Shown here one piece after another: positions 28,805-36,234 of a DNA stretch of 36,234 bases (position 1 is its first letter; every line of letters starts with the position of its first letter). This DNA comes from a virus. The notes beneath the pieces are model-generated. The model made no database searches, had not been told where the DNA came from, and worked only from the letters and a program-made list of their open reading frames with translations. The stretch lies in the IMG/VR virus record IMGVR_UViG_3300044591_002907, positions 1-36,234 of that record; one strand, given 5' to 3'. The position numbers and the translations under genes were made by a program.

Positions 28805-31261
28805 TTAGGCGAGGTTATTTGCCAGCTGGTAAGAGAGGTTTCGGACCGAGGAATGGGGGTCGGAGGCGTCGAGCTTAAATTCGCCATTTAGGACGACGGT
28901 CGTTCCGCCCGGGCCCTTGGCCAAAGTCCGGCCGCCTTGCCCGAGGCCCATCTGCAGGGCATTAGAGCCGAAAGAAGAGAAGGCCTGGTAGCGAAGCTCG
29001 GAGGCCCGGCCGAGCTGCTCGATAAAGCTTGCCCCAGAAGAGCTCGAGCCCGAGCCAAGTCCAGAGAGCTCGCCGAGGGTGCTCTGGATTGCTTCCTGGA
29101 GGAGAGAGATCTGGGTTCGGTTACTGGTCTTGGAGAGCCGGTCGCGGAGAATCTGCAGCTTCGCCTCTAGCTTGCTCTTCATCTTGGCCCGGATTTCTTC
29201 GGCGTCTCCTCCGTAGCCGCCCTCGGCTAGAGCGAGCTCGGTTTCGAGTGCCGCTAGCTGATCGTCTATCCCCGGGGTGGCCCCGTAGCTGTCCGACTGG
29301 ATTCCTAGGCGCTCGGCTTCCATCTCCCGGCGGTCAAGCTGAGCCGAACGAAGGGCCCGGCGAGCCTCTCTTTTCGCTGTGCCCTTGCTGGCCTTGACCA
29401 GCTTTAGGAGCTCGCGCTCGATCTTGCGGTTCATGGCTATAAGCGTCCCGAACTCGGAAGGAGTGATTTCTCCTCCTGAGATTTCGAAAGCGCGCCTCTT
29501 TAGGTCCATTTCGGCCTGAAGGTTCGAGATCGATCGGTTAAGACGCTCAGAGCGCTTGCCCTTTACCCGGCCGCCCTTGGCGTACATGGGAATCCCCAAA
29601 GCCGAGGCTGCCTCCATGAGGTATCGGCGGTTCGCCTGGCGGTTGCCCTCCTGGCTGATCACCCATTCATCCTTGCCGCCCTCACCGGCAACAAAGAGCT
29701 GGGGCCCGCCGGAATCGGGCCCTACCCGGCCGCCTTCGGAGAGGCCGATTACAGATCCGACCTTGCCTACCGCTCCCCCGATCCCTCCGGCGATGTTCTT
29801 TACCGCGTCGATAGCGCCCTGGAAGACCCCGACAATCTTGTCGATTACCGCCTTAATCTTCTCGTAGGCCCACTGGAAGGGCCGAAGAATGAATCTCCCG
29901 ACGCCGCTAAGGACGCGGGCTATCCGTCCTGGAACGTCGCGGAAGAAATCGATTATTCGCTTCCAGTTCGAAACGATCCAGGGAATCGGGCCGAGGAAGC
30001 CGCGCTTCGCTGCCTTTACTACGAAGTCGGCGACGTTCGAGAAGGCCTTCTTTATCCAGTTCCAGACGCCCCCGAGGAAGCCCTTTACCTTGTCCCAATT
30101 CTTGATAATCAGGACGGCCGCGGTTACGAGAACGGCTAGGCCGATTCCCACCGGGCCCATCATTACCGGGGCCAGGCGCAGGAAGCCGAATAGGGCCTTC
30201 GCCGCCTTAAAGAGAGTTCCGAAGACCTTCGCCATTCCGAAGATCTTGGTCCCGAGTCCAAGCAAAGCCCCGAGCCCTAGGATCGTTCCCTGGACCGGAG
30301 CGGGTAGCCCGGCGAAGCCCTTAACGACTCGAACGACGGCCGAGCCGATCGCGCGCAGGGTCGGCCAGAGGTTCCGAGCGATCTTCCAGAGGTCCTCGAG
30401 GAAGCCGCGGAATTCGCCCCCGGCTCCGGTGCCCTTCTGGACCTCGGTTATGAATTTCGAGAGAGCGGTTACCCCTCGGTTAAGGATCGGAAGGAGCTTC
30501 CCTCCGATGTCTTCGAGGAAGTTGTTCCAGACCATCTGGAGGCGCTGGATTGGGTCGGCCTGAGCTTCGGCCGAGCCCCCGAACTGAGATTCGAGCTCCT
30601 TAAGGATTACCTTCTGGGCCTTCATCTTGTCGCCGCTCTCGACCATCTTTTCGATCTGGGCCTTCTGCTGCTCGGTAAATTGGATACCGACGCGGCTTAG
30701 GGCAGAAAGGCCCTTTATTGGATCGTTGAGGGCTTTTCCAAGCTGGATCGAAGAGGCCTTAAAGTCCTGGCCCATCGCTGCCGACATATCGACAACCGCC
30801 TGGGTCGTTTGGTCGAAAATGTCGTTTCCTTTTCCGGCCTCGTTCCGGATGTCCTTAAAGGTTAGGAGTAGGTTTCCGGCGCTCTGGATCGCTTCATCGT
30901 CTATCCCGGTCTTATTCGAGATAGCGGTCGAGAGCTCCTCGAGGTCCTTCGCGGTGACTTTGGCCGCGCCTCCGGTGCTTTTAATTACCGCTTCCGTTTG
31001 CCTGGTTACCTTCTCAGCTTCGCGGGCTTCGGTAATCGCGTTCTTAAGGGAAACGGCGAGGCCAGCTCCGATCGCTGTTCCGGCAGCTACCGCTCCTACT
31101 TTTAGGCCAGATTTGAGCTTCGATCCGAGGGCCGAGGAGCGCTTCTCGAGCTTTCCCATGCTCCCCTCGGCCTGGCGCATGTCCTTATCTAGGGAGGTGA
31201 GGCCCTTGGAGTCGTAGGAGAGCTTTACCCTGCCTTCTATGGTTCCGACGTCGAAACTCAT
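28805..31261 (-). CDS. Tape measure protein
   Basis: This is the largest protein in the window (818 residues). It sets tail length and escorts DNA into the cell. N-terminal half: long amphipathic helices ('ITEAREAEKVTRQTEAVIKSTGG', the phage tail tape measure domain with 'LGKALNDPIKGLSALSRVGIQFT'). Middle: hydrophobic segments ('GAVAAGTAIGAGLAVSL', 'MMGPVGIGLAVLVTAAVLIIK') and 'IG.VWNWIKKAF' repeats. Then 'SEGGRVGPDSGGPQLFVAGEGGKDEWVIS', a family hallmark, and a C-terminal coiled coil. At about 0.15 nm per residue the tail would be near 120 nm (established rule of thumb). Confidence 0.94.
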   Translation of the reverse strand: MSFDVGTIEGRVKLSYDSKGLTSLDKDMRQAEGSMGKLEKRSSALGSKLKSGLKVGAVAAGTAIGAGLAVSLKNAITEAREAEKVTRQTEAVIKSTGGAAKVTAKDLEELSTAISNKTGIDDEAIQSAGNLLLTFKDIRNEAGKGNDIFDQTTQAVVDMSAAMGQDFKASSIQLGKALNDPIKGLSALSRVGIQFTEQQKAQIEKMVESGDKMKAQKVILKELESQFGGSAEAQADPIQRLQMVWNNFLEDIGGKLLPILNRGVTALSKFITEVQKGTGAGGEFRGFLEDLWKIARNLWPTLRAIGSAVVRVVKGFAGLPAPVQGTILGLGALLGLGTKIFGMAKVFGTLFKAAKALFGFLRLAPVMMGPVGIGLAVLVTAAVLIIKNWDKVKGFLGGVWNWIKKAFSNVADFVVKAAKRGFLGPIPWIVSNWKRIIDFFRDVPGRIARVLSGVGRFILRPFQWAYEKIKAVIDKIVGVFQGAIDAVKNIAGGIGGAVGKVGSVIGLSEGGRVGPDSGGPQLFVAGEGGKDEWVISQEGNRQANRRYLMEAASALGIPMYAKGGRVKGKRSERLNRSISNLQAEMDLKRRAFEISGGEITPSEFGTLIAMNRKIERELLKLVKASKGTAKREARRALRSAQLDRREMEAERLGIQSDSYGATPGIDDQLAALETELALAEGGYGGDAEEIRAKMKSKLEAKLQILRDRLSKTSNRTQISLLQEAIQSTLGELSGLGSGSSSSGASFIEQLGRASELRYQAFSSFGSNALQMGLGQGGRTLAKGPGGTTVVLNGEFKLDASDPHSSVRNLSYQLANNLA

Positions 31262-31285
31262 CTAGGGCCGAGTATCTGGCCGGCC

Positions 31286-31549
31286 CTAGGCGCCGCGCCG
31301 CTCGGCTCGAATCCGTTCGCGAAGAGCCTTCGCTTTACGCATTGCCGCTTGCCTTTGCTGGATCTGGCCTTGGGTGAAGCCCTCGGGGATTTCCTCGGGG
31401 TCGAAGACTGTCTGGGGGAGCTCTATTCCCTGGAGCTGAGCCTGGAAGCGCCTCTCCGTGTCCTCGTTCTTGGCTACCAAGTGGAGGAGCTTCTTTACTT
31501 CCTCCCAGGGGATCTCGTAGAGAACCTCGCGGCGGGAGAGGCTTAGCCC
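31286..31549 (-). CDS. Tail assembly chaperone C-terminal extension (-1 frame)
   Basis: This frame lacks a good start of its own (only a TTG at 31480) but is coding well upstream of that, beginning right at the stop of the previous gene with 'LSLSRREVLYEIPWEEVKKLLH', a typical start of the downstream chaperone segment. It lies one base back relative to the upstream frame, so a programmed -1 shift around 31543-31560 would fuse the two into a product of about 349 residues. It ends 'RKAKALRERIRAERRGA', positively charged, 24 bases before the tape measure start. The exact slip site is not clear: GGC-TAA allows P-site Gly tRNA to slip to GGG, and CCCCTT lies just before. Confidence 0.78.
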   Translation of the reverse strand, partial: GLSLSRREVLYEIPWEEVKKLLHLVAKNEDTERRFQAQLQGIELPQTVFDPEEIPEGFTQGQIQQRQAAMRKAKALRERIRAERRGA

Positions 31550-32334
31550 ATAAGGGGATCGGCAGAGCTGGAAGAGGATTCCGGCTCGGATATCTCGGAG
31601 CTCGTCGAGCTCGGCGTTTCGGGCTGGCTCGAATCGCTGCTCGAGTTCTCCGCGAGCCCGCCGATTTGCGACTGGATGGTCGCTAGCGTCTGCCCTAAAG
31701 GGCCTCCGAGCTCCTTCAGCTCCGAGATCACGTAAGAGACGATTTCCGCGGCCAAGTGGATGAAGTCGGCTGGCCGGAGCTTCTGCGTTAGCTCGGCTCG
31801 ATAGTCGAGGAGCTGCTGCTCGACGGTGTTCGTCTTTACCGCCTTCTCGAGGCGGCCGGCCGGAATCATCGTTACCGCTACGGCCATAACGACCTCGTTC
31901 GCGCAGGCGTCATATACCTCGGGAAAGACGCGCGAGAGGACCGCGAGCATCGGGGCCTCTGAAGGGAAGGAGAACTGGATCGGCTCTTGCTCGAGCGTCT
32001 CGGCCGTTATGTCTAGGGCAGATAGGGCTTCGCGGTCTTCAGAGCTGAGGTCCTCGAAAAAGACCCACTCCTGGAAGTCGGCCGAAAGCCGTTCCTTTAG
32101 GGCCTCCTTTTCTTCATCGTTTAGGCCTTCGTAATAGGCCTTAGAGACGAAGCCCTGGGCTTCGCCCTTGAGGTAGTCGATCCGCGCTTCGGAGACGGTG
32201 TCCATCAAGTCTGGAACGCGAGTAAGGACGCGTTTCGCGAGGCGGATTAGCTGGAGGACCTGCTCGGTCGAAAGTTCGGGAAGCTCGATTGTTCGGCCGT
32301 CACTGGGGAGGGTTACTTCTTTTGTTTCGCTCAT
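31543..32334 (-). CDS. Tail assembly chaperone (upstream, gpG-like)
   Basis: This 263-residue protein lies between tail tube and tape measure genes. It is helical, with 'VTLPSDGRTIELPELSTEQVLQLIRLAKRVLTR' at the N-terminus, and ends in a low-complexity Ser/Glu-rich tail ('SSSDSSQPETPSSTSSE'). In siphoviruses this gene makes the short chaperone that coats the tape measure; a fraction of ribosomes shift frame to make the long form with the extension at 31286-31549. At 263 residues it is longer than lambda gpG. The start ATG is at 32332-32334. Confidence 0.85.
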   Translation of the reverse strand: MSETKEVTLPSDGRTIELPELSTEQVLQLIRLAKRVLTRVPDLMDTVSEARIDYLKGEAQGFVSKAYYEGLNDEEKEALKERLSADFQEWVFFEDLSSEDREALSALDITAETLEQEPIQFSFPSEAPMLAVLSRVFPEVYDACANEVVMAVAVTMIPAGRLEKAVKTNTVEQQLLDYRAELTQKLRPADFIHLAAEIVSYVISELKELGGPLGQTLATIQSQIGGLAENSSSDSSQPETPSSTSSEISEPESSSSSADPLMG

Positions 32335-32379
32335 ATAGCGAAGGTAGGCGCTAGGCCTCGATTCGCTCTACGGTTTCGC

Positions 32380-33429
32380 TTAAGAGCCGAAGACCGGAGT
32401 CTCGTCGTAGGCGTCCGGGTCGGTGTTCTTGTGCTCTGCGGTGAGAGCGGCCGAGCCGTCTTCGCCCTCTTCGACCGCTCCGGCGATCGAGATCTCGGCT
32501 GCTCCGCCTTCGGGCGAGGGGGTTATCTCGTCATCGGTGGAAAGGGTGACGTTTCCGAGGGTGTAGGTAGCGCTTCGGAGGTTCGAGCTCGAGCCGTAAG
32601 TCCAGCTCCAAGCAATCGAGCCGCGGACCTCGTCCCGAGAGATTCCGTCTCCCTCGGCCGGGACGCTCGTTCCATAGTTGAGCTGGTTCCAGAGAGCCAG
32701 GCCGTCTGAATCAACGAGGAAGGTTCCGGCTACCTCGATTGAGGGCTCGCCCGAAACGATGTCGTAGGCGGAAACGTCGTCCGAGAAGTAAAGCTCTTCT
32801 CCGGTAGCTACCGATAGGGCCAGCTGGGAAACGTTCCGGAAGGTCTGGTTATCGATCTCGACCGATCCGGCGATATCGGTCCAGACGTACGGCTCGCTCT
32901 CGTCGGCCGGGTCATCGGTCGGCGTCGGGTCAGCGCTCTGGGCGGCCTGGACGGTAAGGCCGATTACGGTTGCCTTAATGGTTACGGGATCATCGGAGCC
33001 GGCCGATCCTTCGAGCTCGTAGCCGACGATCCGGCAATCGACGAAGGCGTCGCGAAGGACGGTATCTCCGGTTCCGATTCGCTGCACGAAGGTCAGCCAG
33101 GAAGAATCGTCGGCCTCGGAGGTCAAGGTATGGGTATAAGGAACGCTCGAGCCAGTTACGGCGTCGTTCGTGTGGATGCAGGACTCGACGAAAGCCAGCG
33201 CTTCCGGAGTAGCTAGAAGGGTAATCTCGCCGCCGACTGCGGTGGTCTTCTTAAAGGAGATCTTCTTTCCGAAGCGCTTTCCGTCGAGGAAGCGGCGCAT
33301 CGCGCCTTCGCTCTTAGGAGAAAGCCCTCCTTCGATCAGCGGGAGCCGCTTCTGCATGCTCTCTGCAGCCATTCCCTTAGCGGTCTGCTTGCCTACCCAA
33401 AGGGCCCCGGAGTCGGTGCGTAGTGCCAT
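32380..33429 (-). CDS. Major tail (tube) protein
   Basis: This is a 349-residue protein. 'MALRTDSGALWVGKQTAKGMAAESMQKRLPLIEGGLSPK' and 'GKKISFKKTTAVGGEITLLATPEALAFVE' are the usual opening of actinophage tail tube proteins. Then come beta-strand runs ('YTHTLTSEADDSSWLTFVQRIG', 'DAFVDCRIVGYELEG', 'TIKATVIG') typical of the tail tube beta-sandwich. Large for the family, with a C-terminal domain ('SSNLRSATYTLGNVTLS...') that may be surface-exposed. Preceded by tail terminator genes and followed by chaperones. The start ATG is at 33427-33429. Confidence 0.88.
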   Translation of the reverse strand: MALRTDSGALWVGKQTAKGMAAESMQKRLPLIEGGLSPKSEGAMRRFLDGKRFGKKISFKKTTAVGGEITLLATPEALAFVESCIHTNDAVTGSSVPYTHTLTSEADDSSWLTFVQRIGTGDTVLRDAFVDCRIVGYELEGSAGSDDPVTIKATVIGLTVQAAQSADPTPTDDPADESEPYVWTDIAGSVEIDNQTFRNVSQLALSVATGEELYFSDDVSAYDIVSGEPSIEVAGTFLVDSDGLALWNQLNYGTSVPAEGDGISRDEVRGSIAWSWTYGSSSNLRSATYTLGNVTLSTDDEITPSPEGGAAEISIAGAVEEGEDGSAALTAEHKNTDPDAYDETPVFGS

Positions 33430-33467
33430 CCCGGCGATGATGCAGGGGCGGCTCCGGTCTGCCGGGG

Positions 33468-33896
33468 TTAGTAGGGGCGAGTAAGCCCGGCGCTATCGAG
33501 CGCCCCGATAGTCCAGAGGCGAAAGAAGCGCCAATAGGGGGAAAGGTAGTCCTCGGCTGTCTTCGGCGAAGCCTTTCCGATGACGCGTAAGAGCTCCCCT
33601 TCCGAAGAGACGGCCGGAGAGCCTGAGATCTTCCCGGAAAGCTCGGGGTTATCGACGAGCTCCTGGCACTTCGCCATATCCGCCCGGAGAATCTCTACCG
33701 ATTGCCGAAGGATTTCCTCTTCCCGATTGGCCGCTTGGTCTAGGAGGCCAATATCGAGGAGCTCGTCGAGCTCGGTTTCTAGCTCTTGGTAATCGCCGAA
33801 AGCAAAGGTCTCGGCCAGTAGCTCTTCGGCGGCCGCCCAATCGGGCCCGCCGTTCGGGATCTGAAAGTCGAGCTCTTCAAGCTGCGGCCGAGTCAT
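33468..33896 (-). CDS. Tail-region hypothetical protein (142 aa)
   Basis: This 142-residue acidic protein lies between the tail terminator and the tail tube gene. The first half is helical and very acidic ('AAAEELLAETFAFGDYQELETELDELLDIGLLDQ'); the second half has 'RVIGKASPKTAEDYLSPYWRFFRLWTIGALDSAG'. No family is recognised. A conserved position between terminator and tube suggests tail assembly. Confidence 0.7.
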   Translation of the reverse strand: MTRPQLEELDFQIPNGGPDWAAAEELLAETFAFGDYQELETELDELLDIGLLDQAANREEEILRQSVEILRADMAKCQELVDNPELSGKISGSPAVSSEGELLRVIGKASPKTAEDYLSPYWRFFRLWTIGALDSAGLTRPY

Positions 33897-33914
33897 CGCG
33901 GCGAGATATTAGAG

Positions 33915-34388
33915 CTAATCGATTTCGTAGTCCGAGCGCCTAAGGCCGATCCGGAAGCTGATCGAGTATGTAACGCCGGGCCCGGTATAGCGCCAAGGGA
34001 CGCGGGTCGGGGCTTCTAGAAGCGTGCAGTTCGAGACTAGGAGCTGGCCGATCTGCTCGTGGATCTTGTCGTCGAGGGCTTCGGTTATCTCTTGGCAGAG
34101 GTCGATCCCGGTTCGAGCATCGGTCGAGCGAACCTCGATTCCGATTCCCCTTACCTCGCGAAAGCCTTCGAAGCTCCGAGTCGGCTCTCCGCCCTGGTAG
34201 ATCACGTTAATCACGGCCGAGACCTCTTCGTTGTGGCTCTTGGAGACGTCATCAGGAGCCGGGCAGCCCTCGGGCGCTTCAACAAAACAAGGGGGGAGGG
34301 GAGCCATCTCCAGATCCTCCGGGCCCCGGGCGATCCCCTGGTCGATCAGCTCGGCGCGAATCTCGTTAGCTAGGTAAAGGCGGGTCAC
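33915..34388 (-). CDS. Tail terminator / tail completion protein
   Basis: This 157-residue protein starts at a GTG (34386-34388; MTRLYLANEIRAELIDQGI). It has the usual form of the minor-capsid/tail terminator family: an N-terminal helix, a beta-alpha core ('VSAVINVIYQGGEPTRSFEGFREVRGIGIEVRSTD.ARTGIDLCQEITEALDD') and a C-terminal strand set ending 'TYSISFRIGLRR'. It caps the growing tail tube and joins it to the head. The position right after the gp10-like protein and before tail tube matches the HK97/SPP1 gene order. Confidence 0.8.
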   Translation of the reverse strand: MTRLYLANEIRAELIDQGIARGPEDLEMAPLPPCFVEAPEGCPAPDDVSKSHNEEVSAVINVIYQGGEPTRSFEGFREVRGIGIEVRSTDARTGIDLCQEITEALDDKIHEQIGQLLVSNCTLLEAPTRVPWRYTGPGVTYSISFRIGLRRSDYEID

Positions 34389-34395
34389 GGTCCGA

Positions 34396-34785
34396 TTATG
34401 TCCTTCGCCTTAGCTGCTGCTCGATAGCCCGTTCTATGTAGCGCCGATATTTAAGGGCGTTCTCTTTTTGCGGCCGCTCGAGGTATTTCGCCTCGCCGTT
34501 TGTATGGCGAAAATCGGTTCGCTCGTGCTGTACCTCGGCATAGGGGACGTCGAAGGTCACGCGAACGGCAATCTCGGCCGATACTGATCCCGGGTTACCG
34601 GCCTTGAAGCCGACCCCGTTTTCGATCTCCCAGCGCCCTGATCCTCGAAGCGTGCCTTCGCGCTTTGGCGCGAGTCGTTGAGCCTTGCCGGTCAAGTCAG
34701 CCCCGATGATCTCCAGGGATTGGGCTACTCCTTCTCGAATAGCTCTATCGGCTGGGCCGACGCCTTTGTAGGGCTTATCTGCCAT
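34396..34785 (-). CDS. HK97 gp10-like head-tail joining protein
   Basis: This 129-residue protein starts at the ATG 34783-34785 (MADKPYKG), just after the preceding stop; a frame open to 34839 would overlap it and is rejected. It carries 'LTGKAQRLAPKREGTLRGSGRWE', the signature of the HK97 gp10-like family ('A...AP..TG.LR.S'), and 'VPYAEVQHERTDFRH', its second conserved patch ('YA...E.G...'). It functions in head-tail joining or tail completion. Confidence 0.87.
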   Translation of the reverse strand: MADKPYKGVGPADRAIREGVAQSLEIIGADLTGKAQRLAPKREGTLRGSGRWEIENGVGFKAGNPGSVSAEIAVRVTFDVPYAEVQHERTDFRHTNGEAKYLERPQKENALKYRRYIERAIEQQLRRRT

Positions 34786-34802
34786 AGGCCGACCGTAGGG
34801 CC

Positions 34803-35621
34803 CTAAAGGATGGCCGCGGGGGTAAGGACGCAGCGGCACGAAGGATGAAAGGGGGGAAGCTGGTCGAGAACCTCGTAGCCGGGAGTCGTGCCGTCGAGGC
34901 TATAGGTATTCCCGTTAAATTCCGCGCAGATCGAGCACGCTCCCTGGTGGTCGTCGATCGTAAAGAGATCGAGTCCGTTAGCTCGAAGGCGATTAGCCAT
35001 TCCCTGCGTAGCGGCCTCCCTAGTAGTCGTTCGAGCGACCATCCGGGCGTATTTTTCGAGCTGGTAGTTCCGGCCGTTGATAGGGACGAGGCGAAGGGCG
35101 CCTTCGACCTTGGTTATTCCGGCGCTGGTTAGGGCTCGGTCTAGCCGGTCGGAGAGGTCTATTCGGGCTTCTCCGGCGGCGATCGAGGTCGCGGTCTCCT
35201 CGAGGGCTATTGAGCGGAGAACGTCATCTACTCGCCGGCCGACGAGGATCTCGGTCTGCTCGAATTTGGAGACCACGTTCTCGGCCAAGATTCGAACGGC
35301 GTCTGAGTCCCTGGGCCCGATAAGGGCGTTTAGCTGGACGTTCTTTACCCCCCGCTTTCGAAGCTCGCGAAGAATGAAATCGGCCCCGGCTTCGTAGCCC
35401 TTAGCGGTAAGAGCTACCAGAGCAGGCCGGGCCTGTTGCTGAGCCTTGGCGATCAAGACCGCGACGCGAGCTTGGCGTTTCTTGAGCTCGGCCACAGTGT
35501 CTTTGAAGCCGGCCGAAGCGGAGATGTCGATCTCCTTCTGGAGGTCTTTATCGAGCTTGGCGTAGATCTTTACGAGGTAGGCCGCGGCTCGATCGGACGG
35601 AAGAACGACCGGCTTAGCCAT
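34803..35621 (-). CDS. MuF-like minor head protein
   Basis: This 272-residue protein has a helical N-terminus (coiled segments about 10-75) and a C-terminal domain with 'YARMVARTTTREAATQGMANRLRANGLDLFTIDDHQGACSICAEFNGNTYSLDG...PPFHPSCRCVLTP'. The 'CSIC..F.G..Y' and 'P..HP.CRC' pairs are the phage minor head/Mu F family's metal- or disulphide-forming signature. It lies inside the head near the portal and may be ejected with DNA. It is placed after head closure, not directly after portal as in SPP1, which is less common. Confidence 0.88.
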   Translation of the reverse strand: MAKPVVLPSDRAAAYLVKIYAKLDKDLQKEIDISASAGFKDTVAELKKRQARVAVLIAKAQQQARPALVALTAKGYEAGADFILRELRKRGVKNVQLNALIGPRDSDAVRILAENVVSKFEQTEILVGRRVDDVLRSIALEETATSIAAGEARIDLSDRLDRALTSAGITKVEGALRLVPINGRNYQLEKYARMVARTTTREAATQGMANRLRANGLDLFTIDDHQGACSICAEFNGNTYSLDGTTPGYEVLDQLPPFHPSCRCVLTPAAIL

Positions 35622-35998
35622 TAGGAGGCCTCGATTTGCAGCTCGTAGCTCTGCCCGGCTCCTAGCTCTATCCCCTGGCCATGGAGGGTTACCCCGGAAA
35701 CCTTCCAGAGTGCCTCTTGGCCTTCATAGGAGATCTCAATCGAGTCGCCGATTTCGATCTGGCAGACGGCCGGGCAGATTACCCGGCGATCGGCTATCTC
35801 GTCTCGGCCGTCGGTAGTGGTCTCGAGGCGGTTAGGAATTGCCGGTACCCAGGCTCCTCGGGTCCCCTCCCATTTGGTCTCCTGAGGCTCGGGCCCGTCT
35901 CCTGAGCCTGCGAAAGAGTCGGAGAAGGAATCGGAGAGAACTCGAGCGCCAAGAACTTTCGTAAGGGTGGCGTTCGTCTGCGAGAGGACGCCGGCCAT
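35621..35998 (-). CDS. Head closure / head-tail joining protein
   Basis: This 125-residue beta-rich protein starts at the ATG 35996-35998, overlapping the connector stop as TAATG. The C-terminal part ('CQIEIGDSIEISYEGQEALWKVSGVTLHGQGIELGAGQSYELQIE') looks like the small beta-barrel of SPP1 gp16-like head completion proteins. The order connector, closure, minor head, gp10-like, terminator supports this. The middle 'DSFSDSFAGSGDGPEPQ' is low-complexity. Confidence 0.72.
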   Translation of the reverse strand: MAGVLSQTNATLTKVLGARVLSDSFSDSFAGSGDGPEPQETKWEGTRGAWVPAIPNRLETTTDGRDEIADRRVICPAVCQIEIGDSIEISYEGQEALWKVSGVTLHGQGIELGAGQSYELQIEAS

Positions 35999-36234
35999 TA
36001 GAAATCCTCGAAGCGAAGTTCTTTGAATTCCTGCCAGGTCAAGCGGCGGGCCGAGGTAATCCGGCGAGTAGGGGTAAAGCCGGCCTGCCGAAGGTATTCC
36101 CGGGCGGCGTCTGAGTACTTCGGCCGACGGCCCTTCCTGGAAAAGCCTTCCCCGGTCGCTTCGCGGTATTCCCGAACGGCCAAGAATTCCTCGGCGTTCG
36201 GTCCCAGTAGGCGGCGGTAGCGAATCTGCTCGGC
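35998..36234 (-). CDS. Head-tail connector protein, C-terminal part (continues at 343)
   Basis: This is the C-terminal 78 residues of the connector gene whose ATG is at 341-343 across the circular junction. It ends 'TSARRLTWQEFKELRFEDF' with TAA overlapping the next start. Within the linear window a TTG at 36181-36183 could look like a start, but the frame is open to the right edge and joins 128-343 in phase. It is basic in 'GEGFSRKGRRPKYSDAARE', a feature of portal-docking connectors. Confidence 0.75.
   Translation of the reverse strand, partial: AEQIRYRRLLGPNAEEFLAVREYREATGEGFSRKGRRPKYSDAAREYLRQAGFTPTRRITSARRLTWQEFKELRFEDF
36108..36234. repeat. Terminal direct repeat, right copy
   Basis: Exact copy of 1-127. 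One copy should be removed before analysing the genome as a circle. Confidence 0.95.

Noticed and set aside
29889-30563. 224-residue plus-strand frame within the tape measure gene
   Set aside because: Antisense shadow of a long helical protein; no start signals.

Overview
The window is a complete temperate siphovirus (Caudoviricetes) genome that was assembled as a circle and cut at an arbitrary point. Bases 1-127 are repeated exactly at 36108-36234, so the circular unit is about 36107 bp. One head-tail connector gene is split across the cut. The DNA is visibly GC-rich. The endolysin joins a carboxypeptidase-like domain, a peptidoglycan-binding domain and a GH25 muramidase. There is also a TagF-like CDP-glycerol glycerophosphotransferase and a holin of the actinophage small-membrane type. 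Together these point to a Gram-positive host, probably an actinobacterium (inference). Integrase, excisionase and a half-tRNA attachment site show the phage is temperate.

Layout. Almost all of the genome is one leftward (minus-strand) late programme. It reads ParB/DNA methyltransferase (9.1-7.8 kb), small and large terminase (7.7-5.5), portal (4.7-3.2), a small protein, scaffold (2.1-1.5) and major capsid (1.4-0.5). It continues across the cut with connector, head closure, MuF-like head protein, gp10-like protein, tail terminator, tail tube, frameshifted tail chaperones, tape measure (31.3-28.8), distal tail protein, hub protein, a fibre-like protein, an XhlA-like membrane protein, endolysin and a zinc-ribbon protein (23.6). 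A second leftward group (18.9-9.7 kb) holds the glycerophosphotransferase, a LamG/Ig adhesin, two small DNA-binding regulators, two unknown proteins, a holin, a metallophosphoesterase with an N-terminal HTH, and three more fibre or receptor-type genes.

The lysogeny module lies at 20.5-22.4 kb: tyrosine integrase, MerR-like excisionase, then an attP whose core matches the 5' half of a tRNA-Val(CAC) up to the anticodon loop, flanked by a duplicated sequence block.

Several single genes point the opposite way, inside or beside the late operon: 2329-2838, 4884-5351, 9155-9718, 22508-23074, 23157-23603 and 25480-25848. Four of them (2329, 4884, 22508, 25480) have their own terminator. Two share a nearly identical 20-bp upstream element. 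This is moron architecture. The cargo includes small, strongly acidic unknown proteins (candidate anti-defence or lysogenic-conversion genes), an HNH-AP2 endonuclease and a secreted or membrane protein. A rightward pair at 19.27-20.52 kb beside a pyrimidine-rich tract with 17-bp tandem repeats is the best place to look for an origin and initiator, because no recognisable replication gene is present anywhere.
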